A stretch of DNA of 64,000 nucleotides from Algibacter mikhailovii (GTDB lineage Bacteria > Bacteroidota > Bacteroidia > Flavobacteriales > Flavobacteriaceae). Position 1 is the first letter of the stretch, and each line of letters begins with the position of its first letter. A program made the position numbers and the translations under genes. Below are positions 1 through 9,531 of the stretch, piece by piece. Under the pieces are notes generated by a model, which worked only from the letters and a program-made list of their open reading frames with translations, did no database searches and was not told the origin of the DNA. The stretch lies in contig NZ_BMWZ01000005.1 in assembly GCF_014651495.1 (NCBI RefSeq), positions 355,818 to 419,817 on the forward strand, written 5' to 3'.

Positions 1-1
1 A

Positions 2-1237
2 ACCTGGATCAATGGAGCTTTGATCCCTTTTATGAAAACAATTAATGAATTGACTGATGCACAATCTTATTTAGTAGCTTCAGCCTCTTATATTTCATTT
101 GTGGTCATGGCATTGCCGGCCTCTTATATTATTAATAAAATTGGTTATAAGAAGGGGATGTCCCTTGGGTTAATCATTATGGCTTTGGGGGCCTTGGTGT
201 TTATACCGGCAGCTGGAGCTAGAACGTATTGGATGTTTTTGGTCGCTATTTTTATTCAAGGTGCTGGTATGACCTTATTGCAAACAGCTTCAAACCCTTA
301 TATTACCATTTTAGGACCTATGGAATCTGCCGCTAAGCGTATTGCTATCATGGGAATTGCTAATAAAGTTGCTGGGGCTTTGGGTTCAATTATATTTAGT
401 GCCATTTTATTATCAGGTATTGGAGAGATTAAAGAAAAACTAAGTGTTGTTGATGATGCTGAGAAAGCCAGTTTATTAGATGCCATGGCTGATAGTGTTG
501 TGACACCGTATTTAGCTATGGCAGCTGTTTTATTTTTATTAGGACTACTAATTCGAAAAGCACCTTTACCTCATGTTGAAGCGGAACCAATTGAAGCTAC
601 TGAAACTGGAGAAAAAGCAAAGTCAAGTATTTTTCAATTCCCGCATTTATGGCTGGGTGTTTTAGCCTTATTTGTTTACGTAGGAGTTGAAGTTATCGCT
701 GGGGATACTATCATATCTTATGGCATTTCGCTAGGTCTTCCAATAGAACAATCTTCATTTTTCACATCATACACACTTATGGCTATGGTAGCGACCTATG
801 CTTTAGGTGTCTTTTTAATTCCTAAATACATAAGTCAGGCTATGGCTTTAAAAGCTAGTGCTGGTTTAGGTATTCTATTATCGTTTTGTATTGTGTTTAC
901 AAGCGGATTGACATCAGTGTTATTTGTTGCAGCACTTGGGATTGCCAATGCATTAGTTTGGCCTGCCATTTGGCCGCTAACGCTAAAGGGACTGGGAAAG
1001 TTTACTAAAACGGCTTCAGCTTTGTTAATTATGGCTATTTCAGGAGGAGCCATAATTCCTCCTCTATATGGGGCTATAGTGGATGGTCATAAGGAGGAAT
1101 TATTAGCAGGGGGTGTTGCTGAGGTTGCCGCTACAGCAGAGTCCGCGTCTTTTGGGTATTGGATTTTGTTGCCCTGTTATATCATAATTCTTTATTATGC
1201 TTTTTATGGCCATAAAGTAGGACTTAAAAAGGCATAA
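2..1237 (+). CDS. NagP-like sugar MFS transporter (5' truncated by window)
   Basis: An inner-membrane sugar:H+ symporter of the FucP/NagP branch of the major facilitator superfamily, probably for GlcNAc or a related sugar. The frame is open to the window edge, and codons 2-19 read TWINGA before LIPFMKT, so the true start lies upstream; the TTG at 20 is internal. The hydrophobic segments, the PASYIINKIGY motif and the ANALVWPAIWPLT region match the complete paralogue at 58577-59896 very closely, with roughly four in five residues identical over the first 140. It ends six bases before the NagX-like gene, so the two are probably co-transcribed. The substrate is inferred from the paralogue and from NagX; a glucose or fucose carrier is possible. 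Confidence 0.85.
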   Translation, partial: TWINGALIPFMKTINELTDAQSYLVASASYISFVVMALPASYIINKIGYKKGMSLGLIIMALGALVFIPAAGARTYWMFLVAIFIQGAGMTLLQTASNPYITILGPMESAAKRIAIMGIANKVAGALGSIIFSAILLSGIGEIKEKLSVVDDAEKASLLDAMADSVVTPYLAMAAVLFLLGLLIRKAPLPHVEAEPIEATETGEKAKSSIFQFPHLWLGVLALFVYVGVEVIAGDTIISYGISLGLPIEQSSFFTSYTLMAMVATYALGVFLIPKYISQAMALKASAGLGILLSFCIVFTSGLTSVLFVAALGIANALVWPAIWPLTLKGLGKFTKTASALLIMAISGGAIIPPLYGAIVDGHKEELLAGGVAEVAATAESASFGYWILLPCYIIILYYAFYGHKVGLKKA

Positions 1238-1242
1238 TTATT

Positions 1243-2334
1243 ATGTCTGATAAAAAACGAATTCAATCGGTAGATATTTTAAGAGGTGTGACCATTATGG
1301 CTATGATTTTGGTCAATACACCTGGAGACTGGAACCATGTTTACAGTCCGTTGCTGCACGCCGAATGGCATGGCTTAACACCTACTGATTTGATATTTCC
1401 TTACTTTTTATTTATTGTTGGGATTTCTATTTATTTCGCTTACAAGCATAAAACGAATTCAGCCACTACACTTAAGAAAATAACCATAAGAAGTTTGAAA
1501 CTGATTGGCTTGGGGTTGTTTCTTAATTTATTTTTACCCTATATTCCGTTTATAGTGGATTTAGATTCGGCGCGATTGCCTGGGGTACTTCAAAGAATAG
1601 GTATTGTGTTTTTTGTGACTGCGATATTATATCTTAATTGTAATTGGAGATTGTTACTTGGTAGTTCGGTAGTTATATTAATTGGGTATTGGCTATTTCT
1701 AGGTTATGCGCCATTACCTAACGGCATGGTGCCAACATTTAATAGGGCACCTAATAATTGGGCTAATTATATTGATTTAAAAATTCTTGGTAACCATATG
1801 TGGCAACCAGATTATGATCCAGAGGGTATTGTGAGTACGCTGCCTGCTATAGTGAGTTGTATTTCTGGAGTACTTATTGGGAAACTTTTAGATAGAGATA
1901 AACCACTAAAGGTATTATTGATTACAGCTTTGTTATTACTGGTATGTGGGTATTTGTTTAGCGCTGTTTTTCCCATAAATAAGGCCCTGTGGAGTAGTAG
2001 TTTTGTACTTGTTACCAGTGGTTGGGGGACTTTGATATTGGCTATTATTTATTATTTTAAAGATGTAAAACAGTATCAGTTTGGTGAACTAGCTCGGGCA
2101 GTTGGTGTCAATGCAATTACAGTTTACTTTTTATCAAGTTTTATATCAAAATGTATGTACCTTATAAAAATAGATGATACGCATAATTTGCATTCCTGGA
2201 TATTTCAAACATTTTTTATAGATAGTTTTTTAGGTTTAAAACTGTCTTCTTTGCTCTATGCTTTGGGTGTTGTTTTATTTTATTTGTTGTTAGCACGCTG
2301 GATGTCAATTAGAAAGATTTTTATAAAAGTATAG
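1243..2334 (+). CDS. nagX: NagX-like transmembrane acyltransferase (DUF5009/COG4299)
   Basis: A polytopic membrane protein of the family related to heparan-alpha-glucosaminide N-acetyltransferase. In bacteria it is recurrently linked to GlcNAc and chitin clusters and called NagX; its biochemical role is not settled. Visible signatures are the N-terminal RIQSVDILRGVTIMAMILVN stretch, then a WHGLTPTDLIFPYFLFIVG segment, and about nine to ten further hydrophobic helices. The length of 363 residues is normal for the family. It directly follows the NagP-like transporter, and a strong terminator starts about 35 bases after its stop. Family assignment is confident; function in amino-sugar handling is inferred from context. 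Confidence 0.8.
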   Translation: MSDKKRIQSVDILRGVTIMAMILVNTPGDWNHVYSPLLHAEWHGLTPTDLIFPYFLFIVGISIYFAYKHKTNSATTLKKITIRSLKLIGLGLFLNLFLPYIPFIVDLDSARLPGVLQRIGIVFFVTAILYLNCNWRLLLGSSVVILIGYWLFLGYAPLPNGMVPTFNRAPNNWANYIDLKILGNHMWQPDYDPEGIVSTLPAIVSCISGVLIGKLLDRDKPLKVLLITALLLLVCGYLFSAVFPINKALWSSSFVLVTSGWGTLILAIIYYFKDVKQYQFGELARAVGVNAITVYFLSSFISKCMYLIKIDDTHNLHSWIFQTFFIDSFLGLKLSSLLYALGVVLFYLLLARWMSIRKIFIKV

Positions 2335-2368
2335 TGTTTTTATTCGATTTTATAGTTCTGTCAAAAGG

Positions 2369-2412
2369 AAAAAATAGTTATGTAACAAATGTTACATAAC
2401 TATTTTTTTTTT
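2369..2412 (+). terminator. Strong hairpin terminator after the nagX-like gene
   Basis: A perfect 16-bp stem (2371-2386 with 2391-2406) around a 4-base loop, followed by a run of T. The A-run on the other side could also let it work for the converging receptor gene on the minus strand. Confidence 0.85.
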
Positions 2413-2469
2413 AACGTATTTATGCAATTCTAAATTCTTTTTTTAGAATTGGAAATATTAATAGCTAAT

Positions 2470-2500
2470 AAGGCACTTACTTTTGTAGGTGCCTTTTTAG
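2470..2500 (+). terminator. Second hairpin between converging genes
   Basis: An 11-bp stem with one mismatch (2470-2480 with 2485-2495) around TTTT, then T-rich sequence. It lies between the end of the nagX-like gene and the end of the receptor gene, so it is probably a backup or bidirectional terminator. Confidence 0.5.
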
Positions 2501-2528
2501 TTGTTATTGTTCCTAAAAATTTTAGTAA

Positions 2529-5036
2529 TTAAAACTCTTTTTTACCAAATTCACTATCAATAAATTTAGACTTGTTTTTAGTGTTTCTGAAGGTGTAACT
2601 TAGATTTAGCATGACCATGTCTACTTCATAGACGTAGTTGGTTGTTGTGAAGAATGAATTGGGTTCTGATGTTGTAATACGCTGTTCATTGGTATTTAAT
2701 AATCCCATGTCCATATTCTGCCATTGTAAGGTAGCTACTAGCCGGTTTTCCAGGAAGCTCTTTTTAAAACTTAGATTAGGCGAGTAGAACCGAGAGTCTT
2801 CTCCTTGAGCCGTTTTACGTTCTGATAAATAGTTAAATGTAAATTGAAGTGTTGCTGTGTCTGTAAAGTCATAGCTGCTATTCAAGTTAAACGAGTATTG
2901 TGTGGCGTTACCTTTTATAATTTTGCCATCGTACTCACCATCTATTTTAAAGTTGTAAATGTTTGCACCAAGGAAATTAGTCCATTTTTCTGTAAGGTTA
3001 AAGTTTGCACCAAATTCTACACCTAACGATTGTCCTGTTCCTACATTAGAGTAAATTCTGTCTAATACCACATTATCAAAACGCGGATCCTGCGGGTCTA
3101 TAGGTGGACCGTCATAGACTTTGTTTACACGATTTACTAAATTCTCAACATGCTTAAAATAAGCCGTGGCAAATAGTGAATTACTTTTTCCTAGTTTTTT
3201 TGTGATGCCTAACTCAACTAAATCTGTAAATTCTGGCAATAGGTTTTTATCTCCTTGTTCTAAGGTTTCTGAGTGTTCACGTTCTCTAAACGGATTCAGT
3301 TTAAAAGCAGACGGGCGATCTACACGTTTGCTGTATGATGTTTTTAAGGCAGTGCTCTCATTTATATTATACTGCAGTTGTGCTGAGGGGAATAGCTTTT
3401 CGTAGTTGTAATATAAGGTTTCCTCAGTAGTGCCTGCTTTATCGGCAAGCATTAATTCTCTGTCTAAAATCTCTAGGCGTAAACCAGCAGCGTACTCCCA
3501 TTTATCTTTAGCTCCGGTAAGTTGAACATAGCCAGAATGGATATTCCTTTTTAAGTCAATATCACTTGAAAACATGTCAACGCGTTCAAAATCATCATCA
3601 TAATCATATCTCCTACCGTAATAAAAATCACCTCTATTGTTGAGTGTTCTAAATTGGTAGCCTGTTTCTAATGTGCCAAAAGAAAAAGGCTTTAAAGTGT
3701 AATCTATTTGCGTTCTAAATCCATTTAACGGGTTGTCATTGGTGTTGTATTCGTCTTGAATAAGATTTTCTGTGTCGGGGTAATTTAAATTTTGATTGGT
3801 TGTTGGTCCTCCTAATTGCGTAAACTCATACAGCACTGAACCTGATAAGGTAGACGTGTTTTTAAATAGGTGCGTATAATCTAAACTACCTAAAATAAAA
3901 TCACCTCTTCTTATTCTTAAGTTTTCATTTAAATAGGTGAGTTCAAATATTTTATTGTCTTCATCACCAACAGGGTAAGCTTGATTGTTATAGATAATAT
4001 CTGCGGTTCTAGCTTTATCTCTTTTTCCTGCGTAAAATCCTAAGGAGAAATCGTTGTTTTTGTTAGGAGTGAAATCAACGGTGAAACGTCCGGAATAGTT
4101 TTCTTCATCGAAGCTGCGTTCGCCATCTGAAGGGAATTCAGTATAAACCCCATCCACAATGGTATACACAAAACCTTCACGTCTTCCACTTATATCTTTA
4201 CGTTGGTATGAGGCACCTAGTGATATGTTCCATTTGTCTTTTTTAATGTTGTATATGCCGTCAATCCCATAGCGTTGTGTATTGGCTTTGTTATCATAAT
4301 TTTCAATAGAAGGCAAACCGGCATTCACGTTAATTTGGGCGAAACTTCCATTAAGGGCTCCCTTTTTTGTGATGATATTCATTAATCCAGATTTTCCTTC
4401 TGGATCATATTTAGCGGATGGCGCTGTAATCATTTCAACGCGTTCTATGGCATTGGCAGGTATTTGATTTAGAAAATCAGACGGACTACCTTGAATAGGT
4501 TTTCCGTTAATCAAAAGCACAAAACCTTGATCCCCCCGTACATTTATTTCACCTTGGCTATTAATGGTAACCGATGGTAGGTTTCTTACTATATCGGTTG
4601 CAGACCCGCCTTGTGTGTTTTGAAAAGTTGAAGCACTATAGACTTGACGATCTATTTTATTAATGACGGCAGACTTTTTAGCTTTTACAAGAACTTCATC
4701 TAATTCATCACTATTGATGGCCAAAGCAATAGTACCCACAGATACGGGAATGCTTCTCTTGATTACCGTTATGGATTGTATTGTTTTGGTTTCATACCCC
4801 ATAAAAGAAGCCTCTAAGTAATAGTTGCCTTTGCCAATATTATCAATGCTAAAGCTACCATCTTCAAGCGTAATGACTCCAGTGACTAGTGATTGGTCAG
4901 ACGTGGAATAGAGTGCTGCCGTGGCGTATTCTAAAGGTGCTTCTGTTGGAGATTCTACTATCCTCCCTGTAATCTGACCAAAAATAGAAGACGTAAATAA
5001 AGTGAAAATAATGAGTAATATGGAGGTTTGTTTCAT
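2529..5036 (-). CDS. TonB-dependent outer membrane receptor (CarboxypepD_reg + barrel)
   Basis: An outer-membrane active transporter. From the chosen ATG at 5036 the protein opens with a signal peptide (MKQTSILLIIFTLFTSSIFG). A carboxypeptidase-regulatory-like beta domain follows (about residues 22-105), then a plug with the GQ/RGDQGFVLLINGKP region, then a long beta-barrel of the 'outer membrane beta-barrel family' (PF14905) type. It lacks the SusC signature and has no SusD partner. An upstream in-frame ATG at 5075 would add 13 residues before the signal peptide and overlap a likely -7 box at 5077-5084, so 5036 is preferred. It is divergent from a LacI gene and next to NagP/NagX-like genes, which suggests uptake of an amino sugar or oligosaccharide. 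Confidence 0.85.
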   Translation of the reverse strand: MKQTSILLIIFTLFTSSIFGQITGRIVESPTEAPLEYATAALYSTSDQSLVTGVITLEDGSFSIDNIGKGNYYLEASFMGYETKTIQSITVIKRSIPVSVGTIALAINSDELDEVLVKAKKSAVINKIDRQVYSASTFQNTQGGSATDIVRNLPSVTINSQGEINVRGDQGFVLLINGKPIQGSPSDFLNQIPANAIERVEMITAPSAKYDPEGKSGLMNIITKKGALNGSFAQINVNAGLPSIENYDNKANTQRYGIDGIYNIKKDKWNISLGASYQRKDISGRREGFVYTIVDGVYTEFPSDGERSFDEENYSGRFTVDFTPNKNNDFSLGFYAGKRDKARTADIIYNNQAYPVGDEDNKIFELTYLNENLRIRRGDFILGSLDYTHLFKNTSTLSGSVLYEFTQLGGPTTNQNLNYPDTENLIQDEYNTNDNPLNGFRTQIDYTLKPFSFGTLETGYQFRTLNNRGDFYYGRRYDYDDDFERVDMFSSDIDLKRNIHSGYVQLTGAKDKWEYAAGLRLEILDRELMLADKAGTTEETLYYNYEKLFPSAQLQYNINESTALKTSYSKRVDRPSAFKLNPFREREHSETLEQGDKNLLPEFTDLVELGITKKLGKSNSLFATAYFKHVENLVNRVNKVYDGPPIDPQDPRFDNVVLDRIYSNVGTGQSLGVEFGANFNLTEKWTNFLGANIYNFKIDGEYDGKIIKGNATQYSFNLNSSYDFTDTATLQFTFNYLSERKTAQGEDSRFYSPNLSFKKSFLENRLVATLQWQNMDMGLLNTNEQRITTSEPNSFFTTTNYVYEVDMVMLNLSYTFRNTKNKSKFIDSEFGKKEF

Positions 5037-5076
5037 TCTGTTTATTTCGATTTTAACTGCCTTTATTTTAGGCATG

Positions 5077-5084
5077 CAAATGTA
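5077..5084 (-). promoter_or_regulatory. Candidate -7 box for the TonB-dependent receptor
   Basis: On the minus strand this reads TACATTTG, matching the Bacteroidota TAnnTTTG element. It would place the transcript start about 30-35 bases before the ATG at 5036. No clear -33 TTTG was found. Confidence 0.4.
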
Positions 5085-5229
5085 TGGAATAATTTCATTT
5101 ACCTAATAAGTAGGATAGGACTATACCAATCGCAAATGGTTTAATACGATATTACGGCATGATGTAAATATTTTCGAGTTGGTAGCAGTTATTTTGTAAA
5201 TTGCATGTCTTATAACGCAGCGCATATAT

Positions 5230-6234
5230 ATGGTTACATTAAAACAATTGGCAAAAGAATTGAACGTATCAATTTCAACAGTTTCTAAAGCATTGAATAA
5301 TAGTGATGAAATTGGTGAAGAAACAGTAAAACGGGTTAAAGAACTTGCCAACTTGTATAATTACCGACCAAATAAGATGGCTCTAAGTTTAAAACAAAAC
5401 AAAACAAAGACCATTGGTGTTATTATTCCGAATATTTTAAGTCGTTTTTTAGCCAAAGTACTTTTTGGTATTGAGCGCGAAGCGAATAAGCATGGGTATA
5501 ATATCATTACATGTATTTCTAATGAGTCTTTAGATAAAGAAAAGGAAAGTTTACAATTATTAGGAAGCGGTAGCGTAGACGGGTTTATTTTGTCCGTGGC
5601 ACAAGAGTCTCAGGTTAATAATGAAATAGATCACTTTAAACGTACCATTAGTAATGGTTTGCCTATTGTAATGTTTGATAGAGTGGCGCATGATGTTATG
5701 TGTGACAAAGTTATAGTTGATGATTTTGATGCCACCTATAATGCGACTAAAAGCCTTATTCGAGAGAAAAGAAAAAATATTGGCTTTATTAGTAATATTA
5801 ATGATATAAGCGTTGGTAAGCTCCGAGAGCGTGGCTATAATAAAGCGATATTGGAAGAAGGAAAACAAGAGCCTATAGTTTTGAAGATTAAAAAGAAGGA
5901 TGATCCTCAAAAAAAGATAAAGTCATTTTTTAAAAAAAATAAAGGCATTGATGCAATTGTTGGAGCAGACAGTTCTTCAGGAATCATTGCTCTAAATATG
6001 GCAGTTGATTTAGGATTAAATGTTCCGAAAGATATTTCCGTAATCGCTTTTGCCAGTAAATCAGATTCTAATCACACCTTCCCTAAACTTACCACTATTA
6101 GACAACATGCCAAGTCTATTGGCACTAATGCCGCTGAGTTACTCATTCATAGAATTGAAAACGCGGCAGCTAATGAGCGTATGAAGACTAAAATAGTAAA
6201 AACAAGCCTTGTAAAGAACAAGTCTACGCTATAG
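5230..6234 (+). CDS. LacI-family transcriptional regulator
   Basis: A classical LacI-type repressor or activator. The N-terminal helix-turn-helix (MVTLKQLAKELNVSISTVSKAL) and hinge helix (YRPNKMALSLKQ) are followed by a periplasmic-binding-protein-like sensor domain from KTIGVIIPNILSRF onward. The length of 334 residues is typical. It is divergent from the TonB-dependent receptor and next to the NagP/NagX-like pair, so local control of those genes is the simplest idea. Its recognition helix differs from that of the second LacI protein at 55261-56304, and none of the 16-bp palindromes of that regulon occurs near this gene. The effector is unknown. Confidence 0.9.
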   Translation: MVTLKQLAKELNVSISTVSKALNNSDEIGEETVKRVKELANLYNYRPNKMALSLKQNKTKTIGVIIPNILSRFLAKVLFGIEREANKHGYNIITCISNESLDKEKESLQLLGSGSVDGFILSVAQESQVNNEIDHFKRTISNGLPIVMFDRVAHDVMCDKVIVDDFDATYNATKSLIREKRKNIGFISNINDISVGKLRERGYNKAILEEGKQEPIVLKIKKKDDPQKKIKSFFKKNKGIDAIVGADSSSGIIALNMAVDLGLNVPKDISVIAFASKSDSNHTFPKLTTIRQHAKSIGTNAAELLIHRIENAAANERMKTKIVKTSLVKNKSTL

Positions 6235-6584
6235 AACTGATTATTCATACCGTTCGTCGATGTATTTCATCGGTAAAATAAAGCATTTAATCGATAATTT
6301 TTCGGTTCCCTTGAATATTTGGGTTATTTCGTTGTATAAATGAGCGACCAACCATTTCCCTAAGTTCATTTCATATTAATTAATCCTTTTATCGGCTTTT
6401 TACAAGTCAAAAAATTCCTCAAAATGAAATCGATGTGTCTTCGGACGGCATAATTTGCATTCGATTTTAAGTTAATTATCCATTTTATTAGGTGTTATAG
6501 ATTTTGTTTTTTAAAATCTGTTTAGTCTGAGTATTTAGACCATTAGGTCTTGTTTAAAATGTATAATCTTAAAATTGACCAAAT
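6235..6584. other. Non-coding region with inverted repeats
   Basis: No gene-sized frame is seen. It contains a small perfect inverted repeat, CGATG-TATTT-CATCG (6258-6272), and a related sequence, CGATGTGTCTTCGG, near 6431-6444. These could be regulator sites for the flanking LacI gene or for the small lipoprotein and sensor kinase downstream; this is a weak inference. Confidence 0.3.
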
Positions 6585-6725
6585 ATGAAAGCCTTAAAAA
6601 TTACCTTAGTTTTAGTAGTACTTATTTCATCATTAACATCATGTACTAAACAAGATTTATCAGAGGATGATGTGTTAAACGCACCAGAAATTGAAGCTAC
6701 TGGGGAAATAGAAGCGTTCAGATAG
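6585..6725 (+). CDS. 46-residue lipoprotein upstream of sensor kinase
   Basis: A very short gene (ATG at 6585, TAG at 6723-6725). The product starts with MKALKITLVLVVLISSLTSC, a full lipoprotein signal with the lipobox LTSC (Cys20), and leaves a mature peptide of only about 27 residues, which is strongly acidic apart from a final FR. The ATG follows an A-rich spacer. It lies about 50-110 bases before the TPR sensor kinase on the same strand, so it may be a peptide that is sensed or that modulates the kinase. I do not recognise a family. The intact lipoprotein signal makes chance unlikely, but the function is unknown. Confidence 0.6.
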   Translation: MKALKITLVLVVLISSLTSCTKQDLSEDDVLNAPEIEATGEIEAFR

Positions 6726-6776
6726 TATAATCAAACATAAATATCATAAAGCCTTATCAAAAGATAAGGACTTTAT

Positions 6777-8846
6777 GTGTTATATACATTCAAAAAAAAT
6801 GGATACATTTGGGTGACTAATTGTTTTGTGGCCTTGAATCTTAAATTTTTCATTTTATTTGTTTTTTATAGTACTTTTCTTTGTTCTCAAGAGGATCTTA
6901 AATCTGATTTAGATAGTATTCAATATTATTTACGTCATTCAGAGAAAATCACATCAAAGAATTTAGAATCTAGCGTAAAATTTTCGTTACGAGCAAAATC
7001 ATTATCCGAGAAGCTCGCCATAGACTCCTTGGTTTTACAAAGCGAAATAAACCTGTTATCCGCCTATTTCATTAAAGGGGAAAATCCCCTGTTTTTAAAG
7101 CACAGTCATAAGTCTTTGAAACTTGCAAAAAAAATTCATGATTCTACTTCATTGGCTGTTGTAAATAAAAAATTAGGATATTTTTATTACGATAAACTAG
7201 TAGATAGTGCCTATTACTATAATTCTAAGGCAGAGAAGCTATTTCATATTTTAAAGGATAAATTTAATAGAGCAGTGGTATTGTTAGATATTGCATTGCT
7301 CCAGTATAATGGCAAAGATTATACAGGAAGTGAGCTAACAACTATTAATGGCCTTTCCTTATTGGATGACTTAGAGGAAACTCGGGAGGTTATTAAGTAT
7401 AAATCTTATTTTTATAGTAATTTGGCTTCAGTTTTTGGTGCATTAGAGCAATACGAAGAAGCTATTGTCTACAATAACAAAGCTATAGACATACATAAAG
7501 ATTTGTATGGTAGTGGCAGTATACCCGTTGCCAGACAAAAAAGTAATTTGGCCATTGTATATAGAAATTCCAAACGTTATGATATTGCTCTAAAATATTA
7601 TACTGAAATTTTAGCCTATGAAAATTTGGTTAATGAAAATCCTGGTTTTTATGTTGCAGTATTGGGTAATTATGGATATACACTATATTTAATGGGGCAA
7701 ACGGAACAACTTCCTAAGTTGTATTTAGATGCCATAAAAATATGTGACAGTATTGGTAATACCTATCGATCTATTATAATTTATCGGCGCTTGTCAGAGT
7801 ATTACCAAAGTGAAAATATTAAGGATTCAGCAAAATTTTATGCACATAAGGCTAAAACTAGAGCCGAAGATTCTTTTGATGACGAACTATTGGAATCCTT
7901 ATTGCTTCTTTCGAAAATTGAGGAGGATAGTATCGCTGTAAAACATTATGATGCCTATATTACTCTTAATGATAGTATTATAAAAAACGAAAGAACGCTG
8001 CGTAATAAATTCGCGAGAATTCAATATGAAACCGATCAAATAGAAAAAGAAAATATCCAAATTGCTAAAGAACGTTTATGGCTTTTAATAATTTCAGTTG
8101 TTGTGGTTATTGCTTCCTTTTTATTATATCTTTTTATTACGCAGCGCAATAGGAATAGGGAGTTGCAATTGGTTCAAAAGCAGCAAGAAGCAAATGAAGA
8201 GATTTACAACCTAATGCTTACTCAAAATGAAGTTATTGAAGAGGCTCGAACTAATGAGAAAAAGCGAATTTCTCAAGAACTGCACGATGGTGTTCTAGGG
8301 CGTTTATTTGGAACTCGATTGAGCTTAGATAGTCTTAATATGAACAATAGTATTGAGGCTGTTAAAACGAGAAGTGAATATATTGATGGGCTAAAAACCA
8401 TTGAGGAAGATATTAGAAAAGTATCTCATGAGCTTAATACAGATTTTGTCTCAGGCTCTGGGTTTATTGATATTATCAAAACCTTAATAGAAACACAAAC
8501 CCTTGCTTACGGACTTAAATATGACTTGAAACATGATGAGGCCATAATTTGGGATGAGTTAGATAACAAGAAAAAAATTCATATTTATAGAATCGTTCAA
8601 GAGTCCTTGCATAATATTTATAAACACGCCAATGCTTCGCACGTAAGTATTAGTTTTAAATTGAAAAAAAATGTAATTTGCTTCACGCTTAAAGATGATG
8701 GTTCTGGCTTTGATGTAACTAAAGCAAAATCAGGAATTGGATTGAAAAATATGAATTCAAGAATTAAGGAGATAGCAGGTAACATAGACATAAAATCTGA
8801 AATTAATACAGGAACTACAGTTATAATAGAAGTCCCAATAACATAA
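6777..8846 (+). CDS. TPR-containing sensor histidine kinase (HisKA_3/NarL type)
   Basis: Membrane sensor kinase. An N-terminal signal segment (about residues 20-37) is followed by a periplasmic stretch of tetratricopeptide-like helical repeats (about 50-400). One transmembrane helix follows (about 434-456), then a coiled coil, the HisKA_3 dimerisation domain with the phospho-acceptor His503 in KKRISQELHDGVLGRLFG, and a C-terminal HATPase_c domain (DDGSGFD; GIGLKNMNSRI). No in-frame ATG lies near the start. The GTG at 6777 gives the longest frame, but the TTG at 6834 directly before the signal peptide is an equally good start. It is followed ten bases later by its likely partner response regulator. 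Confidence 0.88.
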   Translation: MLYTFKKNGYIWVTNCFVALNLKFFILFVFYSTFLCSQEDLKSDLDSIQYYLRHSEKITSKNLESSVKFSLRAKSLSEKLAIDSLVLQSEINLLSAYFIKGENPLFLKHSHKSLKLAKKIHDSTSLAVVNKKLGYFYYDKLVDSAYYYNSKAEKLFHILKDKFNRAVVLLDIALLQYNGKDYTGSELTTINGLSLLDDLEETREVIKYKSYFYSNLASVFGALEQYEEAIVYNNKAIDIHKDLYGSGSIPVARQKSNLAIVYRNSKRYDIALKYYTEILAYENLVNENPGFYVAVLGNYGYTLYLMGQTEQLPKLYLDAIKICDSIGNTYRSIIIYRRLSEYYQSENIKDSAKFYAHKAKTRAEDSFDDELLESLLLLSKIEEDSIAVKHYDAYITLNDSIIKNERTLRNKFARIQYETDQIEKENIQIAKERLWLLIISVVVVIASFLLYLFITQRNRNRELQLVQKQQEANEEIYNLMLTQNEVIEEARTNEKKRISQELHDGVLGRLFGTRLSLDSLNMNNSIEAVKTRSEYIDGLKTIEEDIRKVSHELNTDFVSGSGFIDIIKTLIETQTLAYGLKYDLKHDEAIIWDELDNKKKIHIYRIVQESLHNIYKHANASHVSISFKLKKNVICFTLKDDGSGFDVTKAKSGIGLKNMNSRIKEIAGNIDIKSEINTGTTVIIEVPIT

Positions 8847-8856
8847 ACCCAAATTT

Positions 8857-9531
8857 ATGACCGAGAAAATAAAGATATTAATGATTGATGATCATCCTAT
8901 GATTATAGAAGGTTATCAAAACACACTGCTGTTTACAAAAAAGGATAATCAAGAATTGATAATCGATATCGCCAATAATTGTGATGAGGCCGTACGAAGC
9001 ATGGATAAATCAGTTGAATTGGATCTGCCTTATGATATTTTGTTTGTAGATATTAGCCTACCACCCTCATCAGACGGTTCAATGACTTCTGGGGAAGATT
9101 TGGCCGAGTACGCCAGAAAGATTTTGCCCAATGCCAAAGTAATTATTTTAACAATGTTTAATGAGTCATTTAGAATTCATAATATTATTAAGACTATTGA
9201 TCCTGAGGGCTTTTTGATTAAAAGTGATTTGACTTCAAGTGAACTGGCTAGTGCATTTCAGGCGGTACTTAATAATCCGCCGTTTTATAGCGGGACCGTA
9301 AACAGTTTTATCAGGAAATCAATTACTAATGATATTGTGATTGATGATAAAAACCGGAAGATACTTTATTTGTTATCTCAGGGCGTAAAAACAAAGAATT
9401 TAGCACCACATTTAGATATCTCATTAAGTGCTGTTGAAAAGCGAAAAAAGCAACTTAGGGAAATTTTTGAAGTTAATGATGGACAAGATGAAACGTTGCT
9501 TCGAGAAGCCAGAAAGACTGGTTTTGTGTAA
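8857..9531 (+). CDS. NarL/FixJ-type response regulator
   Basis: A two-domain DNA-binding regulator. The receiver domain has the acidic pair at Asp11/Asp12 (MIDDHP), the phospho-acceptor Asp65 (DILFVDISLPP), Thr99 and Lys122 (GFLIKSD). The C-terminal LuxR-type helix-turn-helix covers about residues 160-215 (ILYLLSQGVKTKNLAPHL...SAVEKRKKQL). The receiver has a longer loop than usual after Asp65 (PPSSDGSMTSGEDL), common among Bacteroidota members of this group. It follows the TPR kinase by ten bases and is certainly its partner. The target genes are not evident. Confidence 0.9.
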   Translation: MTEKIKILMIDDHPMIIEGYQNTLLFTKKDNQELIIDIANNCDEAVRSMDKSVELDLPYDILFVDISLPPSSDGSMTSGEDLAEYARKILPNAKVIILTMFNESFRIHNIIKTIDPEGFLIKSDLTSSELASAFQAVLNNPPFYSGTVNSFIRKSITNDIVIDDKNRKILYLLSQGVKTKNLAPHLDISLSAVEKRKKQLREIFEVNDGQDETLLREARKTGFV

